22,172 nt of DNA, taken from positions 1-22,172 of the forward strand of contig CAZUEO010000034.1 in NCBI GenBank assembly GCA_964619675.1, given 5' to 3'. Position numbers and translations under genes: made by a program. Each line of letters opens with the position of its first letter. Position 1 is the stretch's first letter. The notes beneath the pieces are model-generated. The model was given only the letters and a program-made list of their open reading frames with translations. It was not told the DNA's origin and did no database searches. Positions 6,932-14,394 of the stretch are shown here, piece after piece. The DNA is from JAPLMW01 sp964619675 (GTDB taxonomy: Bacteria; Planctomycetota; Phycisphaerae; Sedimentisphaerales; UBA12454).

Positions 6932-8350
6932 ATGGCTTATAATATTCGAATAGTTGGAACATATCCGCCTCGACGATGCGGCGTTGGAACATTCAGCAGA
7001 GACCTCGCAAACGCGCTCGAAAATTTCACAGGTGAAGTGGGCCATATAAGGGTAGCTGCAATCGACAAGGAAGGACTGCCCTACGATATACCGGTCGATT
7101 TGATTATTGACCAGTACAACCCGCGGTCCTGGCGAGATGCCACAAATGCCATCATTACTCGTGCAAAGGAAGGCTCAAATAAAACCATTGTACTCCTCCA
7201 GCACGAATATGGCCTTGACCCCGACGAAAAAGGCAATGACGGCCGGGGCACAAACTACGCGGATATGGCAAAGGCTTTCGCCGAAAAAAAACTAACCACG
7301 CTTGTCTATCTGCATACCGTCCTGGATGAGCCCAACGAACATCAGAGAAAAGTAATACAGGACCTGGCTCATTACAGCAATGGTCTTATTGTAACGACCG
7401 AAAGCGCGATTCAGATTCTCCATTCCCCCCGCTACGGCATTGAGCACAATAGATTAAAACATATCGACCACGGCATAAGAATGCATCATCCGTCGCAATT
7501 TGACCGCCTGGCGATAAAGGAAAAATACGGCCTGGAAAATCGTTTCCTTCTGACAACGACAGGCTTGCTCTCGCCCGATAAAGGCATTCAGTACGGAATA
7601 AGGGGCTTTGGCAGGTTTATCACCGAATCCCTTACTCAACAACAGCGCAAGTCGGTTATTTATCTGATAAGCGGCCGATGTCATCCTGAATTCGCCAAAT
7701 CTGAAAGCAGTGAAAATTACCGCCTCTTTCAGCAGACCTTAACGGCAGCGCTCGAAGAAAAAAATCTCCAATGGTGCAAGGTAAACTCTCTGCACGGCGT
7801 AGAATTTGACAAATATGACGTGGTCTTTCTTGATGCTTTTATCGAGGAAAAGCTGCTGCTCGAGTTGTACGGCGCAACAAACGCTGTCCTTATGCCGTAT
7901 CTAAATATGCAGCAGATTTCCAGCGGCATCCTGGCCGATACGTTAGGCTGCGGCAGAATCGCAGTAGCGACAAAGTTTCGCTATGCCCTTGAGCTTATTC
8001 ATTCGAACCAGAAATGTCCGCCGGGCCTTGTCGTCGGCAGACACGCAAGAGGAATCCTGGTTGACCCCGGCAAGCCGAGCGTCGAGCAGATTGCTCAGGC
8101 ACTTGATTATCTGGTCTTTAACGGGCCGCAGAGACTGCTTATGGAAAAGCAGGCTCACCAGAGAGGCTATCAGATGAGCTGGCATAATACCGCCTGGGCG
8201 CTGCTGCAGCATATCGATTTCTTAACCGAAGAAGACCGGATTCATACCGGCAGAGGCCCCAAATTTAAAAGAGAAAAACCTTCAATCTATCAGCGAACCA
8301 AAAATATCAAACATCCCGATCTCGCCGACGAAAAGGAAAAGACAGTATGA
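6932..8350 (+). CDS. atypical GT4-like glycosyltransferase
   Basis: GT-B glycosyltransferase, 472 residues. The N-terminus MAYNIRIVGTYPPRRCGVGTF has the GxGTF acceptor loop; the donor domain starts with FLLTTTGLLSPDKGI. Where GT4 enzymes have the EX7E motif, this protein reads LMPYLNMQQISSGILADTLG, a variant with Gln and Ser-Ser-Gly in place of the first Glu. I recall this form from a GT4 subgroup with a QxSSGTLA-like motif. The last 40 residues are basic and polar. It may act together with the first glycosyltransferase, one priming and one elongating, or it may be specialised for a phosphosugar or glycan-end acceptor. It is last in the operon; its stop overlaps a ten-codon ORF. Confidence 0.85.
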   Translation: MAYNIRIVGTYPPRRCGVGTFSRDLANALENFTGEVGHIRVAAIDKEGLPYDIPVDLIIDQYNPRSWRDATNAIITRAKEGSNKTIVLLQHEYGLDPDEKGNDGRGTNYADMAKAFAEKKLTTLVYLHTVLDEPNEHQRKVIQDLAHYSNGLIVTTESAIQILHSPRYGIEHNRLKHIDHGIRMHHPSQFDRLAIKEKYGLENRFLLTTTGLLSPDKGIQYGIRGFGRFITESLTQQQRKSVIYLISGRCHPEFAKSESSENYRLFQQTLTAALEEKNLQWCKVNSLHGVEFDKYDVVFLDAFIEEKLLLELYGATNAVLMPYLNMQQISSGILADTLGCGRIAVATKFRYALELIHSNQKCPPGLVVGRHARGILVDPGKPSVEQIAQALDYLVFNGPQRLLMEKQAHQRGYQMSWHNTAWALLQHIDFLTEEDRIHTGRGPKFKREKPSIYQRTKNIKHPDLADEKEKTV

Positions 8351-8379
8351 TTGAAGATATTCCAGTTTTTATTCCCTAA
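8347..8379 (+). other. ten-codon ORF coupled by ATGA to the operon end
   Basis: ATG at 8347 overlaps the TGA of the preceding glycosyltransferase in the same ATGA arrangement used earlier in this operon, and reads MIEDIPVFIP then TAA. It has no Shine-Dalgarno of its own. It could be the N-terminal stub of a lost sixth gene, or chance. Only about 11 bases separate it from the convergent comM stop. Confidence 0.15.
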
Positions 8380-8390
8380 AACCCTTCACC

Positions 8391-9917
8391 CTATAAACTT
8401 CTGTCTAATTTGCGATAGCTTACTGCTTCTGCGATATGTTCTGCGGTTATGTCTTCTTTGCCGTCCAAATCAGCGATAGTTCTCGCCACTTTGCAGATTT
8501 TATCGTGAGCGCGGGCGGACAGGCCAAACTCCGTCATGGCATTTTTCAAAACCATTTCTGCAGGCTCATCAAGCTCACAATATTTGCGTATCTGCCTGTG
8601 TGTCATCGTGGCGTTTGTGGTAGTTTTCCTTTCACCGAATCTGTGTCTTTGAACTTCCCTTGCAGCTACTACCTGCTGACGAATTGCTGCAGAATCGTTG
8701 GAATCCTGTTTGGAGCGGAGTTTGCTGAAGGTTACGCTTGGCACATCAATATGAATATCAATCCTGTCCAGCATCGGTCCTGAAATTCTTGCCATATATC
8801 GTTCAATCTGGTTTGGCGTGCATTTGCATCGCTTCTGCATTGAGCCAAAATAGCCGCACGGACAGGGATTCGTCGCGGCAACGAGCATAAAATTGGCCGG
8901 GAATGTCATCGAACCTTTTGCACGCGAGACTGTAACCTTTTTGTCCTCCAGCGGCTGGCGAATCATCTCAAGAACGTGCCTCGGAAATTCGGCAAATTCA
9001 TCGAGAAATAAAATGCCGTTATGTGCAAGCGAAAGCTCCCCGCATCGCGGATTAGTCCCGCCGCCAACAAGCGCAGGGCCGCTTGCAGTATGATGCGGCA
9101 TTCTTACGGGCCTTGTTGCCATCAGTGCCTTGCCGTCGAGCAGGCCGACCGATGAATAAACCCGCGTCGTTTCCAGCGATTCAATAAGTGTAAGTTTTGG
9201 CAGAATTGTTGCAAGCCTTTGAGCCAGCATCGTTTTTCCCGCCCCAGGCGGGCCTATCATCAGGATATTGTGCCCGCCCGCCGCGGCAATTGTAAGGGCA
9301 CGCTTGACCGACTCCTGTCCTTTGACATCCGCAAAATCGACATCATAAATAGCAGCCCGTTCAAACAATTGTTCAATATCGACCTGTGCCGTTTCAAGCA
9401 GTAGTCTTCCTGAAACAAACTGGGCTGTCTGGCTCAGCGACCCAACGCCGTAAACTTCTAATTCCTCGACAACAGCGGCCTCGCGGACGTTTTCCAGCGG
9501 CACGACCATTTTGGCAAACCCTTTTTCCGCCGCCGCCATTGCCATACTCAATATGCCGTTGACGGGCCTGACTCTGCCGTCGAGTGCAAGTTCGCCCACA
9601 ATAACGAAATCCTTAATAAAATCGCTCTGGATTGCCTTTGAGCCTAACAGTATTCCAATCGCTATCGGCAAATCGAATGCAGGCCCGACCTTTTTTACAT
9701 CCGCGGGCGCAAGGTTTATAACGCTTTTTGTCTTCGGATAATTGTATCCTGAATTAGTAACTGCCGATTGCACCCGCTCGACGCTTTCCTTTACAGCGGT
9801 ATCCGGCAGACCGACGATAAGAGATTTCTCAAACCCGCTGCGTTTTATATGGACTTCAACTTCGCAGATTATCCCTTCAATCCCTTCAAGTGTTACACTG
9901 TACAGTTTACTCAGCAT
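8391..9917 (-). CDS. comM: ComM/YifB family Mg-chelatase-like AAA+ ATPase
   Basis: ComM is a hexameric helicase that promotes branch migration when imported DNA recombines during natural transformation. The 508-residue protein has the N-terminal ChlI-like domain (about 1-170, including KESVERVQSAV), Walker A GPPGAGKT (222-229), Walker B LFLDEF (303-308) and the family sequence ATNPCPCGYFG, followed by C364 and C366 that complete a four-cysteine cluster. The C-terminal Mg-chelatase domain ends SYRKLDRS. Length is normal and the key residues are intact. ATG at 9917 follows TAAGGA, whose TAA is also the stop codon of the tspO-like gene ten bases upstream, so the two are probably translated together. 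It converges with the glycan operon. Confidence 0.95.
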   Translation of the reverse strand: MLSKLYSVTLEGIEGIICEVEVHIKRSGFEKSLIVGLPDTAVKESVERVQSAVTNSGYNYPKTKSVINLAPADVKKVGPAFDLPIAIGILLGSKAIQSDFIKDFVIVGELALDGRVRPVNGILSMAMAAAEKGFAKMVVPLENVREAAVVEELEVYGVGSLSQTAQFVSGRLLLETAQVDIEQLFERAAIYDVDFADVKGQESVKRALTIAAAGGHNILMIGPPGAGKTMLAQRLATILPKLTLIESLETTRVYSSVGLLDGKALMATRPVRMPHHTASGPALVGGGTNPRCGELSLAHNGILFLDEFAEFPRHVLEMIRQPLEDKKVTVSRAKGSMTFPANFMLVAATNPCPCGYFGSMQKRCKCTPNQIERYMARISGPMLDRIDIHIDVPSVTFSKLRSKQDSNDSAAIRQQVVAAREVQRHRFGERKTTTNATMTHRQIRKYCELDEPAEMVLKNAMTEFGLSARAHDKICKVARTIADLDGKEDITAEHIAEAVSYRKLDRSL

Positions 9918-9927
9918 GTCTGATTCC

Positions 9928-10401
9928 TTACTGATTAAGCATACATATCGCAGCGTTCAGAACAGCAGCAAAGCTGACCCATATTATATATGGAACAAGC
10001 AGAATTGCCGATAGCTTATTAACCCTGTAAAAACAAATGATAGTCGCAGCTATTGCCAGCCACAACAGAATAATATCTCCAAACGCAATCAATGGCTGCC
10101 TGGCCCCGAAGAAAATCGGCGTCCATAATGCGTTAAAAACCAATTGAAGAACAAAACAAGCGAGCGCTACTTTTACTGCTGCATCTGCCGGCTCTTTTCC
10201 CCAGACAAGGAAAGCCGATATCCCCATAAGCAGATAAAGCGCAGTCCATACCGGCGCAAATGCCCAGCTCGGCGGGTTAAAGGCAGGCTTGGCAAGTGCC
10301 TGATACCAATCCAGTGAGCCTGTAAAAAATGAACCGCCAAAGCCCACAGCCAATGGCACAGAGCAGCTTATAACCAGTTTTATAACCTCGGCACGTTTCA
10401 T
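9928..10401 (-). CDS. tspO: TspO/MBR family membrane protein
   Basis: Five-helix membrane protein of the tryptophan-rich sensory protein / peripheral benzodiazepine receptor family, which binds porphyrins and related ligands. Family motifs: DWYQALAKPAFNPPSWAF, APVWTALYLLMGISAFLVW, FVLQLVFNALWTPIFF and PYIIWVSFAAVLN. The 157-residue length is typical. ATG at 10401 is preceded by GAGGAT at very short spacing, a weak site. It is the first gene of a two-gene unit with comM. The link between TspO and ComM is probably positional rather than functional. Confidence 0.93.
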   Translation of the reverse strand: MKRAEVIKLVISCSVPLAVGFGGSFFTGSLDWYQALAKPAFNPPSWAFAPVWTALYLLMGISAFLVWGKEPADAAVKVALACFVLQLVFNALWTPIFFGARQPLIAFGDIILLWLAIAATIICFYRVNKLSAILLVPYIIWVSFAAVLNAAICMLNQ

Positions 10402-10461
10402 ATCCTCAGCATTTTAACCGCTGATAAATTAAAAAAAACAAAAATATTTAAATATAACTCC

Positions 10462-10490
10462 TTTATTTGCAAGGGCTTAAAATTTTTCAA
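10462..10490 (-). promoter_or_regulatory. possible promoter of the tspO-comM unit
   Basis: Minus strand TTGAAA (10490-10485) is followed after 17 bases by AATAAA (10467-10462), in very AT-rich DNA where chance matches are common. Position suits a leader of about 55 bases. Confidence 0.25.
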
Positions 10491-10508
10491 AAAATCTTTA
10501 AAAATCCT

Positions 10509-10536
10509 TTGCAAAAATGCTTTTTTAGTGTATAAT
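10509..10536 (+). promoter_or_regulatory. predicted plus-strand promoter with no downstream gene
   Basis: TTGCAA (10509-10514) and a perfect TATAAT (10531-10536) are separated by 16 bases, with A/T tracts upstream that resemble an UP element. The next feature on this strand is a strong intrinsic terminator at 10654-10683, and no plus-strand protein gene lies between. Confidence 0.5.
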
Positions 10537-10542
10537 AATAAT

Positions 10543-10684
10543 ATACTTATTGCTCTTTTTTTCTTATATAAGGTTTTGGTTTCGCTGGAGCGAAATGTTT
10601 ATTTTATAACCCAATAGTTCTATATTTAGATTACAAAAGGGTTTTGCTTCAGCAGGCTCAGGCACCTCACCTGAGCCTTTTTTA
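10543..10684 (+). ncRNA. candidate small RNA of about 140 nt
   Basis: Inferred from a promoter with perfect -10 box at its left and an intrinsic terminator at its right, in an intergenic region flanked by two minus-strand genes. Inside, TTTCGC (10580-10585) and GCGAAA (10590-10595) form a six-base-pair hairpin with a TGGA loop, and AACCC (10608-10612) can pair with GGGTT (10639-10643). Open frames inside are only four to thirteen codons long. It does not look like 6S, 4.5S, tmRNA or RNase P RNA to me. Expression is unproven. Confidence 0.4.
10654..10683 (+). terminator. strong intrinsic terminator (plus strand)
   Basis: GGCTCAGG (10655-10662) and CCTGAGCC (10670-10677) form a perfect eight-base-pair stem, extended by an A-T pair, around a seven-base loop. 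Six T residues follow at once (10678-10683). On the minus strand no T-run follows the hairpin, so it is directional and cannot serve the flanking minus-strand genes. Confidence 0.75.
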
Positions 10685-10787
10685 TTGCGCACTTCACCTG
10701 CCTAACTTTCCCGGCTACGCCGCAGGGGGCTCCATACAAACCAGACAAACAAATATGCTGCACCAACGGCAGCAAGTGTAGCCCCAG
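10685..10787. other. intergenic remainder with a possible minus-strand membrane peptide
   Basis: More GC-rich than the DNA to its left. On the minus strand a frame ending at TAG 10704-10702 reads through this stretch and overlaps the 3' end of the flavin-barrel gene in another frame. It encodes a hydrophobic helix (LAAVGAAYLFVWFVW) followed by a basic tail (SPLRRSRES). The only start candidates seen are non-standard (ATT at 10812), so I do not call a gene. Confidence 0.25.
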
Positions 10788-11543
10788 TTATTCCTTCAAT
10801 TCTCTTGATAATTGCTCGATGAAGCTCTGGTCCTGAATTGCAGCTTTTGCAACCGACACCGCTCCGGCTCCGGCATTTAACACCTGCCTCGCACCATCAA
10901 GGCCGGTTATCCCACCGCCTGCGATTACAAAATCAAAAACCTGAGACAGTCTCCTTATGGTTTCAAGAGCCTGCGGCTCGTATGCAAGCCCGAGATTTGC
11001 GTGCACAACTGGTGCACCAAGTTCAGCAGCGATATGAACAGACTCGATTATATAATCGTGCCAGACTGAGCCCGGCTTGAGTACAAACGGCTTTGCAGTT
11101 GCGGATAAAATCTCGCTCACCCATTTTTTAAGATTATCTCTGTTTTCCGGCATACAGAGTTTATAGCCAAGCCCCTGCCTGGTGAAAAATTCCATAGCCG
11201 AGTGCGCACAAAGCGAAACAAAATCGGCGCCCGCCTTCTCAGCAGCAGCAAGAAAATCCGCCACATCCCTGATTTCGGAACCTATCGCGCTTACCGCAAT
11301 CTTTGCCCCGCTTTTTTTAGCCTCTTGTATGTGCTTATCAAGATACGCCTGATAATCTTTCCTTCCGGGTTTAAAAACGAACGCAGGCGGGTAATGAATA
11401 TTCTCTGCTGAATCGATTATATAGGTGCCCATGAAAACTATCACGGCTCCTTTGCCGTATTGAGCACAGAAAGCCCCCTCGCCATATCCGCCAAGCTCAG
11501 CAAGAACAACACCGTTTCGCAAATCTTCAAAAGATTGTTTCAT
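10788..11543 (-). CDS. FMN-type TIM-barrel protein (dihydroorotate dehydrogenase / Dus-like)
   Basis: A 251-residue TIM-barrel protein resembling the dihydroorotate dehydrogenase / tRNA-dihydrouridine synthase superfamily, closest in feel to small archaeal-type homologues of unproved function. Seen: VVLAELGGYGEGAFC at the first strand, VSLCAHSAMEFFTRQGLGY with a Cys where these enzymes have their catalytic residue, FVLKPGS with the conserved Lys, and the FMN-phosphate loops VIAGGGITGLDGARQVL and GAVSVAKAAIQD. It is shorter than true DusB proteins and lacks their C-terminal helical tRNA-binding domain, so a tRNA role is doubtful. The gene is divergent from queA with 121 bases between starts, and its own Shine-Dalgarno is poor. 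Substrate unknown. Confidence 0.7.
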   Translation of the reverse strand: MKQSFEDLRNGVVLAELGGYGEGAFCAQYGKGAVIVFMGTYIIDSAENIHYPPAFVFKPGRKDYQAYLDKHIQEAKKSGAKIAVSAIGSEIRDVADFLAAAEKAGADFVSLCAHSAMEFFTRQGLGYKLCMPENRDNLKKWVSEILSATAKPFVLKPGSVWHDYIIESVHIAAELGAPVVHANLGLAYEPQALETIRRLSQVFDFVIAGGGITGLDGARQVLNAGAGAVSVAKAAIQDQSFIEQLSRELKE

Positions 11544-11640
11544 AATACAGGGTCCTCAGTTTAACTACACGAACTTCTTTTGTCCAGAAAATAAAACATG
11601 TTTTGTTTAGCCGTCGCGTCTAATTTCTTCTGTCATTTTT

Positions 11641-11652
11641 TCAAACGTTTGA
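11641..11652. promoter_or_regulatory. 12-base perfect palindrome in the queA divergent promoter region
   Basis: TCAAACGTTTGA is its own reverse complement and lies 12 bases before the queA ATG, between divergent genes. Size and place would suit a dimeric repressor's half-operator, but no second copy was seen in the window and no regulator is linked. Confidence 0.25.
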
Positions 11653-11664
11653 TAAATTATTTTT

Positions 11665-12714
11665 ATGGAAACCGAAAAGCTCAATTACTATCTGCCGGCC
11701 GAATTAATTGCGCAAAAACCGGCAGAGAGCCGCAGCAACAGCAGGCTGCTGGTGCTCAGCCGTTCGGACGGCTCCGTAATCGACGACAGTTTCAGCAAAA
11801 TATGCAACTGGCTTGGCAAAGGTGATTGCCTGGTTCTAAACAATACAAAAGTCATACCTGCAAAATTCTTTGCGCAGAAAACCAGCGGCGCCGAAATCGA
11901 AGGCCTTTTTATCTCGCAAAACACGCCGGATGCCTGGCTCGTTATGCTCAAAAATTCATCACGCATAAAGGAAGCCCAAACTTTATATCTGCTCGATAGA
12001 AACAAAAACCGATTCTGTCCGGCAATTGTAGAAAAAAAACTTCCCGCAGGCCTATGGCTCTTGAAACCTGACAGGTCCTCTGCCGCTGAAGAAATCCTCG
12101 ATAGCATAGGCTTTGCTCCCCTGCCGCCTTATATAAAAAGACCCCGGCCGCAAACAGAACACAAAACCGATTCACAGCGTTATCAAACTGTATATGCCAG
12201 ATACAACGGAGCAATAGCGGCGCCAACTGCAGGATTTCATTTTACTGAAAAACTCCTTGAACAAGTCAGGCAAAAGGGTATTTCAATCGCCCAGCTTACC
12301 CTGCACGTTGGAGTCGGTACCTTTCTTCCTGTCAAAACCAAAACACTCGAAGAACATAAAATCCACAGCGAACGGTTTTCAATAAATACCGAAAATGCGG
12401 CCATTATAAACAACACAATTCGCGGCGCCGGCCGTGTAATTGCCGTTGGTACTACAACCGTAAGAACTCTTGAAACCATTGCAGTCAGCAGAAATATAAA
12501 ACCTGCAAGCGGTCAGACAAATCTTTTCATAACGCCAGGCTTTGAGTTCAAAATTACTGATTGCCTGATTACAAACTTTCATCTGCCCAAATCAACACTG
12601 CTTGCGCTCACAGCAGCGTTCGCAGGATTAGACAAAATCCTCGCTGCTTACAGACACGCAATTGAACAAAAATACCGTTTTTATTCCTACGGTGATTGTA
12701 TGCTGATTATTTAA
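11665..12714 (+). CDS. queA: S-adenosylmethionine:tRNA ribosyltransferase-isomerase
   Basis: QueA transfers and rearranges the ribosyl part of SAM onto preQ1 at the tRNA wobble position, forming epoxyqueuosine. Family motifs are all present: YYLPAELIAQKPAESRSNSRL at the N-terminus, DCLVLNNTKVIPA, RYQTVYARYNGAIAAPTAG, FHFTEKLL, LHVGVGTFLPV, HKIHSE, VIAVGTTTVRTLE, TNLFITPGFEF and ITNFHLPKSTLLAL. The 349-residue length is normal. ATG at 11665 has no visible Shine-Dalgarno (T-rich leader), though the conserved domain starts within ten residues, which fixes the start. No other queuosine gene is adjacent. The next gene has its own promoter, so queA is probably monocistronic. Confidence 0.97.
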   Translation: METEKLNYYLPAELIAQKPAESRSNSRLLVLSRSDGSVIDDSFSKICNWLGKGDCLVLNNTKVIPAKFFAQKTSGAEIEGLFISQNTPDAWLVMLKNSSRIKEAQTLYLLDRNKNRFCPAIVEKKLPAGLWLLKPDRSSAAEEILDSIGFAPLPPYIKRPRPQTEHKTDSQRYQTVYARYNGAIAAPTAGFHFTEKLLEQVRQKGISIAQLTLHVGVGTFLPVKTKTLEEHKIHSERFSINTENAAIINNTIRGAGRVIAVGTTTVRTLETIAVSRNIKPASGQTNLFITPGFEFKITDCLITNFHLPKSTLLALTAAFAGLDKILAAYRHAIEQKYRFYSYGDCMLII

Positions 12715-12773
12715 GTGTCGCAAGACTATACAATACAAGTACTTATCGCAAAAATATTTTGAGATTAAAATTA

Positions 12774-12801
12774 TTGCTACAACTGTAAAGGCCGGTATAA
12801 T
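12774..12801 (+). promoter_or_regulatory. predicted promoter of the EIIA-like gene
   Basis: TTGCTA (12774-12779) and a perfect TATAAT (12796-12801) are separated by 16 bases, about 48 bases before the EIIA ATG. It lies in the 135-base gap after queA. Confidence 0.5.
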
Positions 12802-12849
12802 AGGCGATTTGCATAAATTTTGAACTTTTATTTGATAAGGCTGTTTCAA

Positions 12850-13308
12850 ATGGTGCTTACTCAGATACTTGAACGCGAATGTATAAAGGTTCCTCTTGCC
12901 GGCAACAACAAGGAATCAGTAATAACGGAATTAGTGGACCTTCTCGACGCCAACGGTCTGCTCACGGATAAAGATGATGTGCTGCAGGCCGTACTGACCA
13001 GGGAGAACACTAGAAGCACTGGCATCGGCTCAGGAATCGCGATACCTCACGGCAAATGCAAAGGCGTCAAGGACCTTGTGATGGCTATGGGTATTTCCCG
13101 CGAAGGCGTTGACTTTCAGAGCATTGACGGCAAACCCGTGCACATAATCGTGATCCTCGCCTCGCCAATGGACAGAACAGGCCCGCACATTCAGGCGCTC
13201 GCCCGCATAAGCAGATTGATGCTCGATGAGGAGTTTAGAAATAAGCTGCAAAACTCACAATCCTCTCAGGAACTTTACGATTTAATTAACGAAAAAGAAA
13301 CCGAATAA
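12850..13308 (+). CDS. PTS EIIA-like (fructose/nitrogen type) phosphocarrier protein
   Basis: Single EIIA domain of the fructose/PtsN type (152 residues), a cytoplasmic phosphocarrier. The phosphorylated histidine is His67 in GSGIAIPHGK; the flanking REN...TGIG and the later IIVILASPMDRTGPHIQALARISRL are typical of the family. ATG at 12850 is chosen because AAGG (12837-12840) precedes it by nine bases and the domain starts there; an in-frame TTG at 12820 would add ten residues without a better site. No EI, HPr, EIIB or EIIC gene is nearby, so a regulatory PtsN-like role is more likely than sugar transport. Convergent with the oxidoreductase gene, 22 bases apart. Confidence 0.9.
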   Translation: MVLTQILERECIKVPLAGNNKESVITELVDLLDANGLLTDKDDVLQAVLTRENTRSTGIGSGIAIPHGKCKGVKDLVMAMGISREGVDFQSIDGKPVHIIVILASPMDRTGPHIQALARISRLMLDEEFRNKLQNSQSSQELYDLINEKETE

Positions 13309-13330
13309 AATTTATCCCGCCGCCGGTATT

Positions 13331-14323
13331 TCACCTCTTCTCCATCGGGTATACCAGATTCCATTGCTCACGAACCCTGTCCATCGTCTTCATAATGGCC
13401 ATACTCGTATCCAGCGGCATAATCGGACATTCGACCCTGCCCTCGTGGAGGCACCGCATAACCTCCGCCGCCTCATAACTGTAGCCATTCCCAAGACGGC
13501 TGAACGTAATTTCTTTTTCTTTATCCTGTCCCGCTTTCACGATAATCCTGTCAGGCTGGAAAAACATATGCGGTATTTTGATATAGCCGTCGGTGCCGTA
13601 GATAGCCGCCTCGTAAGGCGTCTCTGTACGAACCGCGCAGCTAAGCACAGCCATCGCTCCGCTATCATAACCGAAAATCATCGAGGATTGCTCATCAACG
13701 CCACTCTTGCCTATGTCTGCCATACTGCTGATGCGCTGCGGCTCTTTGCCGTATATCTTATGTGCCAGCGCAATATTATAAACGCCGACGTCGAGTAGCG
13801 CCCCGCCGCCAAGCTGCAGATTCAGAAACCTGCTCTTTGGCTCCCACTGGCGCCTGCTGCAAAAATTGACTTGAACCAGCCTTACTTCGCCGATAGCGCC
13901 GCCGGCAATAAGTTCGCTAACCTTTACAATTGCCGGAAAAAAATACATCCACATCGCCTCCATCAAAAACAGCTTATTCTTCCTTGCGCACGAAACCATC
14001 TGGCCGGCCTCCAGACTGTTCATCGCCAATGGCTTCTCGCACAGCACCATTTTACCGCCTTCAAGGCAACTAATCGTTTCATTTTTATGCATTGGATGCG
14101 GCGTCGCTATATATACGATATCGACATCTTCATCACAGGCGATTGATTTTACTCCGATATGGCGGTGCGGCACATTGAACTTTGCGCCGAACTTCTCAGC
14201 GGATTCTTTTGAGCGCGACGCCACAGTTACAAGTTCAGCGTCTTCAAGTACGCTAAGTCCCTCTGCAAATTTTTGTGCCATCCAGCCAGTCCCGACAATT
14301 CCCCATCGTATCTTTGCTGTCAT
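13331..14323 (-). CDS. Gfo/Idh/MocA family NAD(P)-dependent oxidoreductase
   Basis: A 330-residue dehydrogenase acting on a sugar, inositol or diol. The Rossmann dinucleotide loop is WGIVGTGWMAQKFAEGL (7-23), the conserved EKP is at 96-98 (LCEKPLAMN), and the substrate-domain motif reads GGALLDVGVYNIALAH. The DVGVY form, lacking the DxGxH histidine, is characteristic of the branch near dimeric dihydrodiol dehydrogenase and some glucose/xylose dehydrogenases. ATG at 14323 follows AAGGA. It is downstream of the secreted beta-helix gene on the same strand (71-base gap, no terminator seen), so the two may be co-transcribed. Substrate unknown. Confidence 0.92.
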   Translation of the reverse strand: MTAKIRWGIVGTGWMAQKFAEGLSVLEDAELVTVASRSKESAEKFGAKFNVPHRHIGVKSIACDEDVDIVYIATPHPMHKNETISCLEGGKMVLCEKPLAMNSLEAGQMVSCARKNKLFLMEAMWMYFFPAIVKVSELIAGGAIGEVRLVQVNFCSRRQWEPKSRFLNLQLGGGALLDVGVYNIALAHKIYGKEPQRISSMADIGKSGVDEQSSMIFGYDSGAMAVLSCAVRTETPYEAAIYGTDGYIKIPHMFFQPDRIIVKAGQDKEKEITFSRLGNGYSYEAAEVMRCLHEGRVECPIMPLDTSMAIMKTMDRVREQWNLVYPMEKR

Positions 14324-14394
14324 CTTTTTTCCTTCTACCTTTTGCTCTGTTGCCCACTTGTTCTTATATCATCATAGGAGCACGATTTACAGGT

